A stretch of DNA of 64,000 bases from an uncultured Lachnospiraceae bacterium (GTDB lineage Bacteria; Bacillota; Clostridia; Lachnospirales; Lachnospiraceae). The stretch covers positions 17,530-81,529 of the forward strand of contig CALWHG010000005.1 of the NCBI GenBank assembly GCA_944380315.1, in the 5' to 3' direction. The notes under the pieces are model-generated. The model searched no databases and was not told the DNA's origin. It was given only the letters and a program-made list of their open reading frames with translations. The translations under genes were made by a program, and so were the position numbers. Positions 27,408-37,244 of the stretch are shown in pieces. Position 1 is the first letter of the stretch; each line of letters starts with the position of its first letter.

Positions 27408-28187
27408 ATGATACTGGCCATAGACATGGGAAATACCAACATAAAGATAGGCATGATATCCGATCGGGAGGGCAGCTCCATCAGAGAGGAGCGACTCATG
27501 ACCGACCGCAACAAGACCAGCATGGAGTATGCCCTCATGATCACCTCCATCCTGGATTTTTACGGCATCAGCAAGAGGGACTTTGAGGGCGCGATCATAT
27601 CCTCGGTGGTCCCTCCCCTTACAGGCGTGCTGGATACGGCGGTAAGGAAGGTGCTGGGGGTGGAGCCTCTCATAGTAAAGGGCAGCATGAAGCTGGACAT
27701 CAGCCTGGAAAAATTCCCCATACCTGACATACTGGGTGCGGATCTCATCATCGGTGCGGAGGCGGCATATAAGCTGTATGAGCCTCCGGTGGCGGTCATA
27801 AACATGGGTACTGCCACTACCATCACCGTCATAAGCAAGGAGGGGCGCTTTGAAGGCGGCCTCATACTTCCGGGCCTCAAGACCAGCATAGCCTCCCTGT
27901 CCCAGGGCACGGCCCAGCTGCCGGAGATAGATCTGAGCCGTCCAGGTGCCATCATAACCGTGGACACTACCGAGAGCATGCGCAGCGGCATCATATACGG
28001 CAATGCTGCTCAGCTGGACGGACTGCTCGGGCGCCTCGAGCAGGAGCTGGGGGAGAGCTGTACCGTGGTGGCCACAGGAGGGCTCTCAAGATTTGTCATA
28101 CCCTACTGCAGCCACAAGGTGATCATGGACGACAAGCTGCTCATGAAGGGCCTGCTCATGCTTTACAATGAAAACAGGGCTTCTTGA
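27408..28187 (+). CDS. coaX: Type III pantothenate kinase
   Basis: Phosphorylates pantothenate, the first step of coenzyme A synthesis. Motifs of the ASKHA fold: ILAIDMGNTNIKIGM (phosphate 1), GADLIIGAEAAYKLY, INMGTATTITVIS (phosphate 2) and GGLILPGLKTSIASLSQGTA. VVATGGLSRF is at the C-terminus. The 259-residue length is normal. It starts after the nrdD terminator with GAAGGAGG upstream. prfC follows after about 70 bp. Confidence 0.95.
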   Translation: MILAIDMGNTNIKIGMISDREGSSIREERLMTDRNKTSMEYALMITSILDFYGISKRDFEGAIISSVVPPLTGVLDTAVRKVLGVEPLIVKGSMKLDISLEKFPIPDILGADLIIGAEAAYKLYEPPVAVINMGTATTITVISKEGRFEGGLILPGLKTSIASLSQGTAQLPEIDLSRPGAIITVDTTESMRSGIIYGNAAQLDGLLGRLEQELGESCTVVATGGLSRFVIPYCSHKVIMDDKLLMKGLLMLYNENRAS

Positions 28188-28258
28188 TAAAGCTGTCTTT
28201 TTCTGGTAAACTTTACCCATTGCGTTTACAAAAAGGAACATAAGAGGACCACAAGAGG

Positions 28259-29860
28259 ATGGATCAGAAGGACAAGCTCAGAGAAGAGATACACAAAAGA
28301 CGTACATTTGCGATCATATCGCACCCCGATGCCGGAAAGACCACACTGACGGAGAAGCTGCTCCTCTATGGAGGAGCCATAAATCTGGCTGGTACCGTAA
28401 AGGGCAGGAAGGCCCAGAAGCATGCGGTATCGGACTGGATGGATATAGAGAAGGAGAGGGGCATATCGGTCACCTCATCTGCCATGCAGTTCCGCTACGG
28501 GGACAAGGTCATAAACATACTTGATACCCCCGGACACCAGGACTTTTCAGAGGATACCTACAGGACCCTCATGGCAGCAGACTCTGCGGTCATGGTCATA
28601 GACGGATCGAAGGGTGTCGAGGCACAGACCATAAAGCTCTTCAAGGTCTGTGTCATGAGGGGCATCCCCATCTTTACGTTCATGAACAAGTTCGACAGAG
28701 AGGCAAAGGATCCCTTTGAGCTTCTTTCGGATATAGAAGAGGTGCTGGGCATACATACCTGCCCCATCAACTGGCCCGTGGGCTGCGGCAAAAACTTCAA
28801 GGGAGTATATGAGAGACAGAGCCGCAAGGTCATAACCTTCAAGGCCGAGCAGGGAGGTGCAAAGGAGCTGGAGACTCACGAATACGAAATCGATGATCCT
28901 TCCCTTTCCGACGTGCTTGGCTTCCAGAATCACGACAAGCTGCTGGAGGACATAGAGCTTCTGGACGGAGCAGCTGATGAGTTTGATCTTGACAAGGTCA
29001 GGAGAGGCCAGCTGTCCCCCGTATTTTTCGGATCGGCCCTTACTAATTTCGGAGTGGAGCCCTTCCTTCAGCATTTCCTGGAGATGACCACCACGCCTCT
29101 GCCCCGCATGAGCGATCAGGGGCTCATAGACCCTGTGGACGAAGCGTTTTCAGCCTTCGTATTCAAGATCCAGGCAAATATGAACAAGGCCCACAGGGAC
29201 AGGATAGCATTCATGCGCATATGCTCAGGAGAGTTCGAGGCAGGCATGGAGGTCAATCATGTGCAGGGAGGAAGGAAGATAAGGCTGTCCATGCCGACCC
29301 AGATGATGGCTGACGAAAGACAGGTCATAGACAAGGCCTATGCCGGAGATATCATAGGAGTATTTGACCCGGGCATATACAGCATTGGAGATACCATATG
29401 CCTGTCGGATGCAAGGTTCCGCTATGAAGGCATACCTACCTTCGCTCCAGAGCATTTTGCCAGGGTGAGACAGATAGATACCATGAAAAGGAAACAGTTC
29501 CTGAAGGGTGTCATGCAGATCGCCCAGGAGGGAGCCATCCAGATATTCCAGGAATTCAACACCGGCATGGAGGAGATCATAGTAGGAGTAGTCGGAGTTT
29601 TGCAGTTTGAGGTGCTGACATACAGGCTCAAAAGCGAGTATAATGTAGATGTGAGCCTTGAGCAGCTGCCTTACGAATACATAAGGTGGATCGAGAACCC
29701 CACAGAGGTCAATGTGGACAAGCTTTCGGGCACCAGCGACATGAAGAAGGTGAAGGATCTCAAGGGAGAACCGCTGCTCCTCTTTGCTCACGAATGGAGC
29801 ATAAAGATGGTGCTGGACCGCAACGAGGGCCTGAGGCTCTCAGAGTTCGGAAAAGCGTGA
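28259..29860 (+). CDS. prfC: Peptide chain release factor 3
   Basis: GTPase that removes class I release factors from the ribosome after termination. G1 is ISHPDAGKTTLTEK, the switch region is ERGISVTSSAM, G3 is DTPGHQDF and G4 is FMNKFDRE. RF3-specific features are TVKGRKAQKHAVSDWM and VGVLQFEVLTYRLKSEYNVD near the C-terminus. The 533-residue length is normal. Confidence 0.96.
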   Translation: MDQKDKLREEIHKRRTFAIISHPDAGKTTLTEKLLLYGGAINLAGTVKGRKAQKHAVSDWMDIEKERGISVTSSAMQFRYGDKVINILDTPGHQDFSEDTYRTLMAADSAVMVIDGSKGVEAQTIKLFKVCVMRGIPIFTFMNKFDREAKDPFELLSDIEEVLGIHTCPINWPVGCGKNFKGVYERQSRKVITFKAEQGGAKELETHEYEIDDPSLSDVLGFQNHDKLLEDIELLDGAADEFDLDKVRRGQLSPVFFGSALTNFGVEPFLQHFLEMTTTPLPRMSDQGLIDPVDEAFSAFVFKIQANMNKAHRDRIAFMRICSGEFEAGMEVNHVQGGRKIRLSMPTQMMADERQVIDKAYAGDIIGVFDPGIYSIGDTICLSDARFRYEGIPTFAPEHFARVRQIDTMKRKQFLKGVMQIAQEGAIQIFQEFNTGMEEIIVGVVGVLQFEVLTYRLKSEYNVDVSLEQLPYEYIRWIENPTEVNVDKLSGTSDMKKVKDLKGEPLLLFAHEWSIKMVLDRNEGLRLSEFGKA

Positions 29861-29911
29861 TCATATAACCAATAATTAGGTATAAAGGCCAGAGGCCAGG
29901 GAGAAAAAGCT

Positions 29912-31315
29912 ATGGAACTGAAGGAAAGATTTATAAAGTTTATGGATGAGCATGAGGCTGAGATGATAGAGGATGTAAAGACCCTCTGCCGTATCAACTC
30001 AGTAAGGGGAGCCTATGAGGTCGGAAAGCCCTATGGAGAGGGCCCCTACAATGCTCTTATGACAGCCATGGGCATATGTGAAAGGTACGACATGTCCACC
30101 ACGAACTATGATGACTATGTGGTGACAGCCGATATGAATGACAAGGAGAGGGCTCTCGACATACTGGCTCACATGGATGTGGTAGCCGGAGGAGAGGGGT
30201 GGACCGTGACTACTCCCTTCGATCCCGTTGTCAGAGACGGAAGGATATACGGCAGAGGTACCTCTGATGACAAGGGTCCCGCAGTGGCAGCACTTTATGC
30301 CATGAGGGCAGTAAAGGAGCTTTCAGTGCCCGTGACTAAGGGCTGCAGGCTCATACTGGGCTCCGATGAGGAGAGCGGCATGAGTGACGTGAAGCATTAT
30401 TATTCTGTGGAGAAGGAGGCGCCCATGACCTTCAGTCCCGATTCCTCCTTCCCCGTGACAAATGTGGAAAAGGGACATTTCCGTATGAAGCTCAGTGCCT
30501 CATTTGATAAGGAGGAGGCTGAGGCGGCTCTCATCGAGCTTTCAAGCGGCGACACCATAAACATAGTACCCGGAAGGGGCTATGCCATAGTCCGCGGACT
30601 TGATGATGACCTTATAAGAGAGTATGCGGAAAAGGTCGAGAAGGAGACCGGAGTCAGCTTTACCGTATCAGGAACGACTGAGGGACTTCGCATAGACGCA
30701 GAGGGACAGTCTGCCCATGCTGCACATCCTGATGACGGAAAGAATGCGGCCCTTGCGCTGCTCCATCTCATCAACCTGCTGCCGCTTTCAGACTGCAGGC
30801 AGACAAGACTGCTCAAGAGCCTTGAGGAGCTTTTCCCCTACGGAGACAACAGAGGCAGGGCTCTCGGCATAGCTGTGGATGATGAGCTTTCAGGACCTAC
30901 TACCGTGTCCGGGGACATACTGAGAGCAGATGCTGCGTCCATAAGCCTTGAGGTGGATTCAAGGACTGCGGTGGCTGCAGATGAGGACAACACCGAAAAG
31001 CCTGCCAGAAAGAGGGTGGCTGAGGCCGGATTTGAGCTTGACTGCGCCATGAGGCCTCCTCATGTGGTGGATGGAGACTCTGATTTCGTAAAGACCCTGC
31101 TCCGCTGCTATGAGGACGTGACTGGACTCAAGGGGCATCTGGATTCCATGGGTGGAGGCACCTATGTCCACGATCTTAAAAACGGAGTTGCCTTCGGAGC
31201 CGTGGCAGAGGGTACGGATACCAATATGCACGGAGCCGATGAGTTCATGTCCATAAAGGAGCTCAAGGATGCCGCAGTCATATTTGCGCTGGCCATCAGC
31301 GAGCTCTGCAGATAA
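29912..31315 (+). CDS. M20 family dipeptidase (PepV/Sapep-like)
   Basis: Cytoplasmic zinc dipeptidase. Metal-site motifs: ILAHMDVVAGG (His and Asp of site 1), YGRGTSDDKGPAVAALYAMR (bridging Asp), the general-base pair in GSDEESGMSD, and the late His in MHGADEFMSIKEL. The lid domain contains AEGQSAHAAHPDDGKNAA. The 467-residue length is typical of PepV-type enzymes. It releases amino acids from dipeptides, often starting with beta-alanine or D-residues in this group. The exact specificity is not visible. Confidence 0.92.
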   Translation: MELKERFIKFMDEHEAEMIEDVKTLCRINSVRGAYEVGKPYGEGPYNALMTAMGICERYDMSTTNYDDYVVTADMNDKERALDILAHMDVVAGGEGWTVTTPFDPVVRDGRIYGRGTSDDKGPAVAALYAMRAVKELSVPVTKGCRLILGSDEESGMSDVKHYYSVEKEAPMTFSPDSSFPVTNVEKGHFRMKLSASFDKEEAEAALIELSSGDTINIVPGRGYAIVRGLDDDLIREYAEKVEKETGVSFTVSGTTEGLRIDAEGQSAHAAHPDDGKNAALALLHLINLLPLSDCRQTRLLKSLEELFPYGDNRGRALGIAVDDELSGPTTVSGDILRADAASISLEVDSRTAVAADEDNTEKPARKRVAEAGFELDCAMRPPHVVDGDSDFVKTLLRCYEDVTGLKGHLDSMGGGTYVHDLKNGVAFGAVAEGTDTNMHGADEFMSIKELKDAAVIFALAISELCR

Positions 31316-31324
31316 GGAGAGCCT

Positions 31325-31627
31325 ATGGGAAGAGCAAGGACCAACGGCATGACGGCAGCTGCCATAGTCATGAGCGCGCTTACGGTGCTGTTTGGCAGCA
31401 GCCTGCTCACGGCCTGCCTCTGCGGAGGACTTGGCATGACCTTCGCCATGCTTTCCAGGGATGAGGGCAGGCTGAGCATAGGAGCGAGGGTAGCCCTCAT
31501 CATAAGCGTGCTGGGAGTCGTGGCCTCGGTCATCATCACCGTATATATGGTAAAGTCACTGATAGAATCAGGGGCTCTGGAATACTATATGCATATACTT
31601 GAGGATGAGCTGAGGGGCTACTACTGA
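31325..31627 (+). CDS. Small membrane protein, DUF4190-like, unknown function
   Basis: 100 residues with two clear membrane helices (AAAIVMSALTVLFGSSLLTA and VALIISVLGVVASVIITVYM) joined by a short loop with Gly/Cys residues (CLCGGLGMTFAMLSRDEG). The last ~20 residues are acidic and probably outside the membrane. The general pattern resembles small two-helix DUF4190-type proteins. It starts 9 bp after the dipeptidase and precedes a DUF975 membrane protein, so the three are likely one transcript. No function is assigned. Confidence 0.75.
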   Translation: MGRARTNGMTAAAIVMSALTVLFGSSLLTACLCGGLGMTFAMLSRDEGRLSIGARVALIISVLGVVASVIITVYMVKSLIESGALEYYMHILEDELRGYY

Positions 31628-31661
31628 TGAGGCAGCATGGACACCGGAGGACGGATATAAG

Positions 31662-32459
31662 GTGAAGATAAAGGATTATAAGGCGGCGGCCAGGAGGCTG
31701 CTGCGTGGAAAATACGGCATACTCATAGCCTCACAGTTCGTACAGTACATGGTCAGCTATACGGTGCTGACAGTGGTGATGATCATATTTGGGTCTGCAT
31801 TTGCCTTTTTTACTACGGACAATGAGGTCATGAAGGTCGTAACTGCCATACTTCTGGCTGTAAGCATCATATTGGCAGTGCTGGTGAGCCTGTTTATGAT
31901 TCTTGGACTCAATAAGCAGTATCTCAATATGTGCCGAAGGGGCTATGTGACCTTCTCTGATCTGTTTTATGCCTTCAGGCCCGGGGCTCATCCCATGAGA
32001 TATGTATGGGTGTCCCTGTGCATGGGCCTTATGGTGGGCATACCGGGGCTTTTGCTGATATTCCTGGCGGTGCTTGGATCAGAGCTGGCTTTTGGCTCAG
32101 GGACAGTCGGCATGGTGGCAGGCAATCTGCTGTTTTATGCCTGGACCATATACATATGTGTAAGGTATGCATTTGCATCCTTCATAGTCATAGACAAGCC
32201 TGAAAAGACAGTCATGGAGGCCCTGAAGCGCTCATCAAGGCTGACAAGGAAAAGGAGGCTTAAGCTGATCTGGCTGTTTGCCATAAGCTTCCTGCCCTGG
32301 TGCATCCCCCTGGTACTTACTCTGGGACTTGCGGCGCTCTGGATAACGCCCTATATATACACTACGATATTCCTCTTTTATCTCAGGGCAGAGCAGGAGG
32401 AATATCCTGAGGAAAGCTATGGTTCGGCAAGCACTGAGGATAAGGAGGTAACCCAATGA
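31662..32459 (+). CDS. DUF975 family integral membrane protein
   Basis: About six membrane helices in 265 residues. The start MKIKDYKAAARRLLRGKYG and the middle YVTFSDLFYAFRPG fit the DUF975 family, whose role is unknown. KRSSRLTRKRRLKLIWLFAI is a basic cytoplasmic loop before the last helices. The start is a GTG with ATAAGG upstream. The C-terminal tail is acidic (EQEEYPEESYGSASTEDKEV). It overlaps nrdR by 4 bp, although the products are unrelated. Confidence 0.82.
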   Translation: MKIKDYKAAARRLLRGKYGILIASQFVQYMVSYTVLTVVMIIFGSAFAFFTTDNEVMKVVTAILLAVSIILAVLVSLFMILGLNKQYLNMCRRGYVTFSDLFYAFRPGAHPMRYVWVSLCMGLMVGIPGLLLIFLAVLGSELAFGSGTVGMVAGNLLFYAWTIYICVRYAFASFIVIDKPEKTVMEALKRSSRLTRKRRLKLIWLFAISFLPWCIPLVLTLGLAALWITPYIYTTIFLFYLRAEQEEYPEESYGSASTEDKEVTQ

Positions 32460-32971
32460 AATGCCCCTATTGCAATGCTGAGGATACTAAGGTCATAGAC
32501 TCAAGACCGGCAGATGACAATTCCTCCATAAGGAGGCGCAGGCAGTGTGAGGTCTGCGGGAAGCGGTTCACTACCTATGAGAAGCTGGAGACCATGCCTC
32601 TCATGGTCATAAAGAAGGATGATTCCAGGGAGCCCTACAACCGATCAAAGATAGAGGCGGGCATCATATGCTCATGCCACAAGAGGCCGGTCTCCACAAA
32701 GCAGATCTCAAGGCTCATAGATGAGATAGAAAATGAGCTCTTTGCCATGGAGGAAAAGGAGATACCTACCCATGTCATAGGCGAGAAGGTCATGACCAAG
32801 CTCAAGAAGCTGGACGAGGTGGCCTATGTACGCTTTGCATCGGTCTATCGGGAGTTCAAGGATGTCAATACCTTCATAGAGGAGATAGGAAAGCTCCTGA
32901 GCTCCGGAAGCCACGGAGGCGAGCTTGCCGGCACGAAGGGCAAAGACGGCTCCAGGGAGGATGTGGAGTGA
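32456..32971 (+). CDS. nrdR: Transcriptional repressor NrdR
   Basis: Zinc-finger/ATP-cone repressor of ribonucleotide reductase genes, sensing ATP and dATP. The zinc ribbon has CPYC and CEVCGKRF, with SSIRRRRQ between them. The ATP-cone follows (MVIKKDDSREPYNRSKIEAG). At 171 residues it is slightly longer than the usual ~150, with an added Gly/Lys-rich tail. A likely target, nrdD, lies 5 kb upstream with palindromes in its promoter. It is in a 4-bp-overlap chain with the DUF975 and yqeG genes. Confidence 0.95.
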   Translation: MKCPYCNAEDTKVIDSRPADDNSSIRRRRQCEVCGKRFTTYEKLETMPLMVIKKDDSREPYNRSKIEAGIICSCHKRPVSTKQISRLIDEIENELFAMEEKEIPTHVIGEKVMTKLKKLDEVAYVRFASVYREFKDVNTFIEEIGKLLSSGSHGGELAGTKGKDGSREDVE

Positions 32972-33495
32972 GTTCCAGTGCAGGCGGAGGCATTCGGAAG
33001 CTGTATCCTGGTGAGATGGCCGAAAGCGTATATGCCTATGATTTTGACGGGGCCCTTAAAAAGGGCATAAAGGGAGTGCTGTTTGACATAGACAATACCC
33101 TGGTTCCCCACGATGCGCCTGCCGATGACAGGGCCAGGGCACTGATGGAGGAGCTGAGGGCCAGGGGCCTGAGTCTTGGACTGGTGTCAAACAATCATGA
33201 GCCCAGAGTAAAGAGCTTTTCAGAGGCATGTGGAGGACTGGACTATGTCTTCCTTTCACACAAGCCGAAGCCGGATGCCTACCTGAGGCTGTGCCGCAAG
33301 CTAGGGCTCAGTGCCTCCCAGGTGATCTTTTTCGGAGACCAGCTCTTTACGGATATCTGGGGTGCAAACAACGCGGGCATACACAGTATACTGGTGGAGC
33401 CTATAGACAAAAGTACGGATATACCCCGCATAAAGCTTAAAAGACAGCTGGAAAAGCCCATCCTTTGTCTTTACAAAAAAAGGTTTTTCCTATAA
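32968..33495 (+). CDS. yqeG: YqeG family HAD-type phosphatase
   Basis: HAD-superfamily IIIA phosphatase. The nucleophile motif is FDIDNTLVPHDAP (DxDxT), motif II is LVSNNHE, the Lys is in SHKPKPDAYLR, and the final acidic motif is FFGDQLFTDIWGANNAG. The 175-residue length matches YqeG. In Firmicutes yqeG sits near ribosome-assembly and shikimate genes; its substrate is not settled. The start is a GTG overlapping the nrdR stop. An ATG 48 bp inside is less likely because YPGEMAESVYAYDF belongs to the conserved N-terminus. Confidence 0.9.
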   Translation: MSSSAGGGIRKLYPGEMAESVYAYDFDGALKKGIKGVLFDIDNTLVPHDAPADDRARALMEELRARGLSLGLVSNNHEPRVKSFSEACGGLDYVFLSHKPKPDAYLRLCRKLGLSASQVIFFGDQLFTDIWGANNAGIHSILVEPIDKSTDIPRIKLKRQLEKPILCLYKKRFFL

Positions 33496-33560
33496 TATAT
33501 TATATTGATTTTTTGCGTTTAGTAATATTTACATAAGTTCAACTGATTTGGAGGATCCAT

Positions 33561-34118
33561 ATGGTATCAGCAAGTGATTTCAGAAACGGTGTTACGGTAG
33601 AGATCGACGGACAGGTCATGCAGGTAGTCGAGTTCCAGCATGTAAAGCCTGGCAAGGGTGCAGCATTTGTAAGGACAAAGCTCAGGAATGTCATAAACGG
33701 TGGAGTTATAGAGACCTCCTTCAGACCTACTGAGAAGTTCCCTTCAGCTCGTATAGACAGGATCGACATGCAGTATCTTTACAAGGATGGCGATCAGTAC
33801 AACTTCATGAACATGGAGACCTATGATCAGATGTCTCTTTCCGAGGATCTTTGTGGAGATGCCATGAAGTTCGTCAAGGAAAATGATACCTGTAAGATCT
33901 GCTCCTACAACGGCTCCGTATTTTCAGTAGAGCCTCCAATGTTCGTAGAGCTTGAGGTAACTGAGACAGAGCCCGGCTTCAAGGGCGATACTGCTACAGG
34001 CGCATCCAAGCCTGCTACCGTAGAGACAGGCGCTCAGGTCAGCGTGCCTCTGTTCGTAAACATAGGAGACAAGATCAAGATCGATACACGTACAGGGGAG
34101 TATCTGTCGAGGGTATAA
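33561..34118 (+). CDS. efp: Elongation factor P
   Basis: Translation factor that relieves ribosome stalling at polyproline. The three beta-barrel domains are present: the KOW-like start ([20 protein letters not shown]), with the modifiable tip in [15 protein letters not shown] (Lys32), the middle domain, and the C-terminal signature around [20 protein letters not shown]. The 185-residue length is normal. GGAGG lies 11 bp before the ATG. argS begins at the very next base after its stop. Confidence 0.97.
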   Translation: MVSASDFRNGVTVEIDGQVMQVVEFQHVKPGKGAAFVRTKLRNVINGGVIETSFRPTEKFPSARIDRIDMQYLYKDGDQYNFMNMETYDQMSLSEDLCGDAMKFVKENDTCKICSYNGSVFSVEPPMFVELEVTETEPGFKGDTATGASKPATVETGAQVSVPLFVNIGDKIKIDTRTGEYLSRV

Positions 34119-35891
34119 ATGGACAGGATCGCAGATATACTTAACAGCATATGCCGTGAGGCATTTTCCGATGCCGGCTATGATCCTGCCTATGGAAAGG
34201 CAGGAGTCAGCAACAGGCCTGACCTCTGTGAGTATCAGTGCAATGGGGCCATGGCCCTGGCCAAGACGGCACATAAGGCTCCGCTCATCATAGCGGAGGA
34301 GATCACGGAAAGATTAAAAGCATATCCTCAGTTTAGTAAAGTCGAGGCAGTACGCCCCGGCTTTATAAACATGGATCTGGATAAGGCCTTCCTTTCCTCC
34401 TATCTTGCGGATATGGACAGGGATGAGAGACTGGGGCTCCCTCTCCCGGAGGAGCCGGAGACCATCATAGTGGACTATGGCGGAGCCAATGTGGCCAAGC
34501 CTCTTCATATAGGACATCTCCGTTCGGCGATCATAGGTGAGTCGGTCAAGCGTATAGGCAGGGCCATGGGACATCATATGATAGGCGATGTACATCTGGG
34601 AGACTGGGGACTGCAGATGGGACTCATCATCGAGGAGCTCAGGGATCGGGGCATGGAGGACTTCACGCTCAGCGACCTGGAGGAGATATATCCTGCAGCC
34701 TCTGCAAGATCTAAGGAAAAGGATGAAAGCGGACAGCTGACTCCGGAGGCGGCAGCATTTCGCGACCGTGCACTGGAGGCTACGGCAGCCCTTCAGAATG
34801 GAGATCCTCAGTGCAGGAAGGTCTGGGAGCATATCATGGAGCTGTCCCTGGCGGATCTCAGACGCAACTATGACTCCCTGGGAGTAAGCTTTGAGCTCTG
34901 GAAGGGAGAGTCTGATGCCCAGAAGTACATACCGGACATGATAGCGGATATGGAGAGCAGAGGCATAGCCTATGAGTCAGAGGGTGCTCTGGTAGTGGAT
35001 ATAGCCGAGGAAGGCGACTCTAGGGAATATCCGCCCTGTCTCATCAGGAAGTCAGACGGTGCATCCCTTTATGCCACTACTGATCTTGCGACCATGGTGG
35101 AAAGGGAGCAGCTTTATCACCCTGATGCCTATATCTATATAGCGGATCTGCGCCAGAGCCTCCATTATCTCAGCTTCTTCAGGGTGGCGAGGAAGGCAGG
35201 CATAGTATCCCCTTCCGAAAAGCTCACCTTCCTGGGCTTCGGCACCATGAACGGCAAGGACGGCAAGCCCTTCAAGACCAGAGAGGGCGGAGTCATGAGG
35301 CTGTCGGCCCTCATAGAGGAGATAAACGAGAAGGTCTTTGAAAGGATAAGGCAGACCAGGACTACGGACGAGATATCCGATGAGGAGGCCGAGAGCATAG
35401 CAAGGACAGTGGGACTTGCAGCACTCAAGTACGGAGACCTGTCTAACCAGGCCTCAAAGGACTATATATTTGACATAGACCGGTTTACCAGTTTCGAGGG
35501 CAATACGGGCCCCTATATCCTCTATACCATAGTAAGGATAGGCAGTATACTCGAGAAGTATGAGAGCTCCGGAAGGGAGCCTCAGACGGACCCCAAGGAG
35601 CTGCTCGTGGCGGCCATGGAGGCGGCAGACTCAGGCAAGAGCCTGGCCCTTTCCCTTTCCAGATATCAGGAGGTCATAGCCTCCGCCTGGGAGGAGACGG
35701 CTCCCCACAAGATATGTCAGTATATATATGAGATATCAAATGAGTTCAACTCATTCTACCATGATGTAAAGATACTTTCTGAGCAGGATGAGCGTAAGCA
35801 GGAAAGCTATATAGCGCTGCTCAGACTTACGAGAAGGGTGCTGAAAAGCTGCATAGACATGCTTGGCTTCGAGGCTCCGGACAGGATGTAA
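34119..35891 (+). CDS. argS: Arginyl-tRNA synthetase
   Basis: Charges tRNA-Arg. The N-terminal additional domain (about 1-110) is followed by the class I motif in GANVAKPLHIGHLRSAIIGE, then QMGLIIEEL, and the active-site region GFGTMNGKDGKPFKTREGG, which replaces KMSKS as usual in this family. The C-terminal helical anticodon domain holds NTGPYILYTIVRI and the final ILSEQDERKQESYIALLR. The 590-residue length is slightly above average. It starts directly after efp with no gap, so the two are co-transcribed. Confidence 0.96.
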   Translation: MDRIADILNSICREAFSDAGYDPAYGKAGVSNRPDLCEYQCNGAMALAKTAHKAPLIIAEEITERLKAYPQFSKVEAVRPGFINMDLDKAFLSSYLADMDRDERLGLPLPEEPETIIVDYGGANVAKPLHIGHLRSAIIGESVKRIGRAMGHHMIGDVHLGDWGLQMGLIIEELRDRGMEDFTLSDLEEIYPAASARSKEKDESGQLTPEAAAFRDRALEATAALQNGDPQCRKVWEHIMELSLADLRRNYDSLGVSFELWKGESDAQKYIPDMIADMESRGIAYESEGALVVDIAEEGDSREYPPCLIRKSDGASLYATTDLATMVEREQLYHPDAYIYIADLRQSLHYLSFFRVARKAGIVSPSEKLTFLGFGTMNGKDGKPFKTREGGVMRLSALIEEINEKVFERIRQTRTTDEISDEEAESIARTVGLAALKYGDLSNQASKDYIFDIDRFTSFEGNTGPYILYTIVRIGSILEKYESSGREPQTDPKELLVAAMEAADSGKSLALSLSRYQEVIASAWEETAPHKICQYIYEISNEFNSFYHDVKILSEQDERKQESYIALLRLTRRVLKSCIDMLGFEAPDRM

Positions 35892-35903
35892 GGAGACATT
35901 TTA

Positions 35904-35940
35904 AGGATACTCTGTACACTTCGGTGTACGGAGTTATCTT
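35904..35940 (+). other. Strong UUCG-capped stem-loop between argS and hflX
   Basis: An 11-bp stem (ACTCTGTACAC / GTGTACGGAGT, one T-G pair) closed by a TTCG tetraloop and extended by a bulged lower helix. There is no T run after it, so it is not a usual terminator. It ends 10 bp before the hflX ATG and could limit read-through or ribosome access. Confidence 0.7.
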
Positions 35941-35950
35941 GCTTTAAGAG

Positions 35951-37234
35951 ATGATAGACAATACCACTCAGGAGATAAAAAAGGCGGTGCTCTGCGGAGT
36001 CATGCTGGACCGGGAGCAGGGCTTTCCCGAGCGCATGAAGGAGCTGGAGGGCCTTGCGGAGGCCTGCGGCTTCAGCTGCGTGGGCATGACTACCCAGAGG
36101 CTTTCAGCCTTGGAAAATGCCACATACATAGGGAGCGGCAAGATAGAGGAGCTCAAGGAGCTTTTGGAGGCCGAGGAGGCGGATACGGTCATATTCCTGG
36201 GCAGCCTGACCCCCTCACAGCTCAACAATCTCTGCAGCGACCTGGAGGTGGAGGTACTGGATAAGACCGATCTGATACTCCGCATATTTGGCGAAAGGGC
36301 CAGGACCGCAGAAGCGAGGATGCAGGTGGAATACGCCAGGCTCCAGTACATGCTTCCCAGGCTCAGGGGGCTGAGGAAGAACCTGTCAAGGCAGGGAGGT
36401 ACGGGAGGCTCCATGTCAAACAAGGGCTCAGGAGAAAAGCAGATAGAGCTGGATCGGCGAGTCATAGAAAAGCGGATGTCGGATCTTCGGAAGAGACTGG
36501 AGCAGCTGGAGAGCGGAAGGCAGACCCAGCGAAAGCGCAGGGCAGGCTCAGGTCTTCCGCTGGTATCCCTGGCAGGCTATACAAATGCGGGCAAGTCCAC
36601 GCTCCTCAATCAGATGATCGAACGCTTCGGGGCTGATGGACAGAAGAAGGTGGAGCAGAAGGACATGCTGTTCGTCACCCTCGATACCTCCACCAGGCGC
36701 ATAAGCCCCAGGGACCACAGAGATTTCCTGCTTTCAGATACGGTCGGCTTCATAGACGATCTGCCCCATGATCTTATAAAGGCCTTCAGGTCTACCCTGT
36801 CAGAGATATCGTCTTCTGATCTGATACTGCATGTGACCGACTGCTCTGATGAGGAGCATCTGAGGCATATGGAGGTCACAAGGGAGACCCTCAGGGAGAT
36901 AGAGGCCTCGGACATACCTGTTATATATGTCATGAACAAGGCAGACAGGGTATATCCGCTGGAAAGCCTCCCCATGATCATGGGAGATCGGATATTCATG
37001 TCCGCATCTGAGGGCATAGGTCTTGAGGAGCTATGCGGCATGATAGCCTCAAAGCTCTACGGAGACCTGATCAGCTGTGAGCTGCTCATACCCTATACGG
37101 ATACGGCGGCGGATCATTTCGTCACCGTACATGCGGAGGTGGAGCACAAGGAATATACATCTGAGGGCGTGAGGGTGAGCTGCCGCATAGGCAGGAGATA
37201 TCTGAAGCGCATAAAGGATCATATAATACTTTAA
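35951..37234 (+). CDS. hflX: Ribosome-associated GTPase HflX
   Basis: GTPase that splits stalled or stressed ribosomes. The N-terminal HflX domain (TYIGSGKIEELKELLEAEEA; FLGSLTPSQLNNLCSDLEV) is followed by the coiled linker QIELDRRVIEKRMSDLRKRL. The G domain has G1 AGYTNAGKSTLLNQM, G3 DTVGFIDDLPHDLIKAF and G4 MNKADR. The 427-residue length is normal. The ATG has only a weak ribosome site (TTAAGAG) and lies just behind a stable stem-loop, so translation may be low or conditional. Confidence 0.95.
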   Translation: MIDNTTQEIKKAVLCGVMLDREQGFPERMKELEGLAEACGFSCVGMTTQRLSALENATYIGSGKIEELKELLEAEEADTVIFLGSLTPSQLNNLCSDLEVEVLDKTDLILRIFGERARTAEARMQVEYARLQYMLPRLRGLRKNLSRQGGTGGSMSNKGSGEKQIELDRRVIEKRMSDLRKRLEQLESGRQTQRKRRAGSGLPLVSLAGYTNAGKSTLLNQMIERFGADGQKKVEQKDMLFVTLDTSTRRISPRDHRDFLLSDTVGFIDDLPHDLIKAFRSTLSEISSSDLILHVTDCSDEEHLRHMEVTRETLREIEASDIPVIYVMNKADRVYPLESLPMIMGDRIFMSASEGIGLEELCGMIASKLYGDLISCELLIPYTDTAADHFVTVHAEVEHKEYTSEGVRVSCRIGRRYLKRIKDHIIL

Positions 37235-37244
37235 ATGTGAGCGG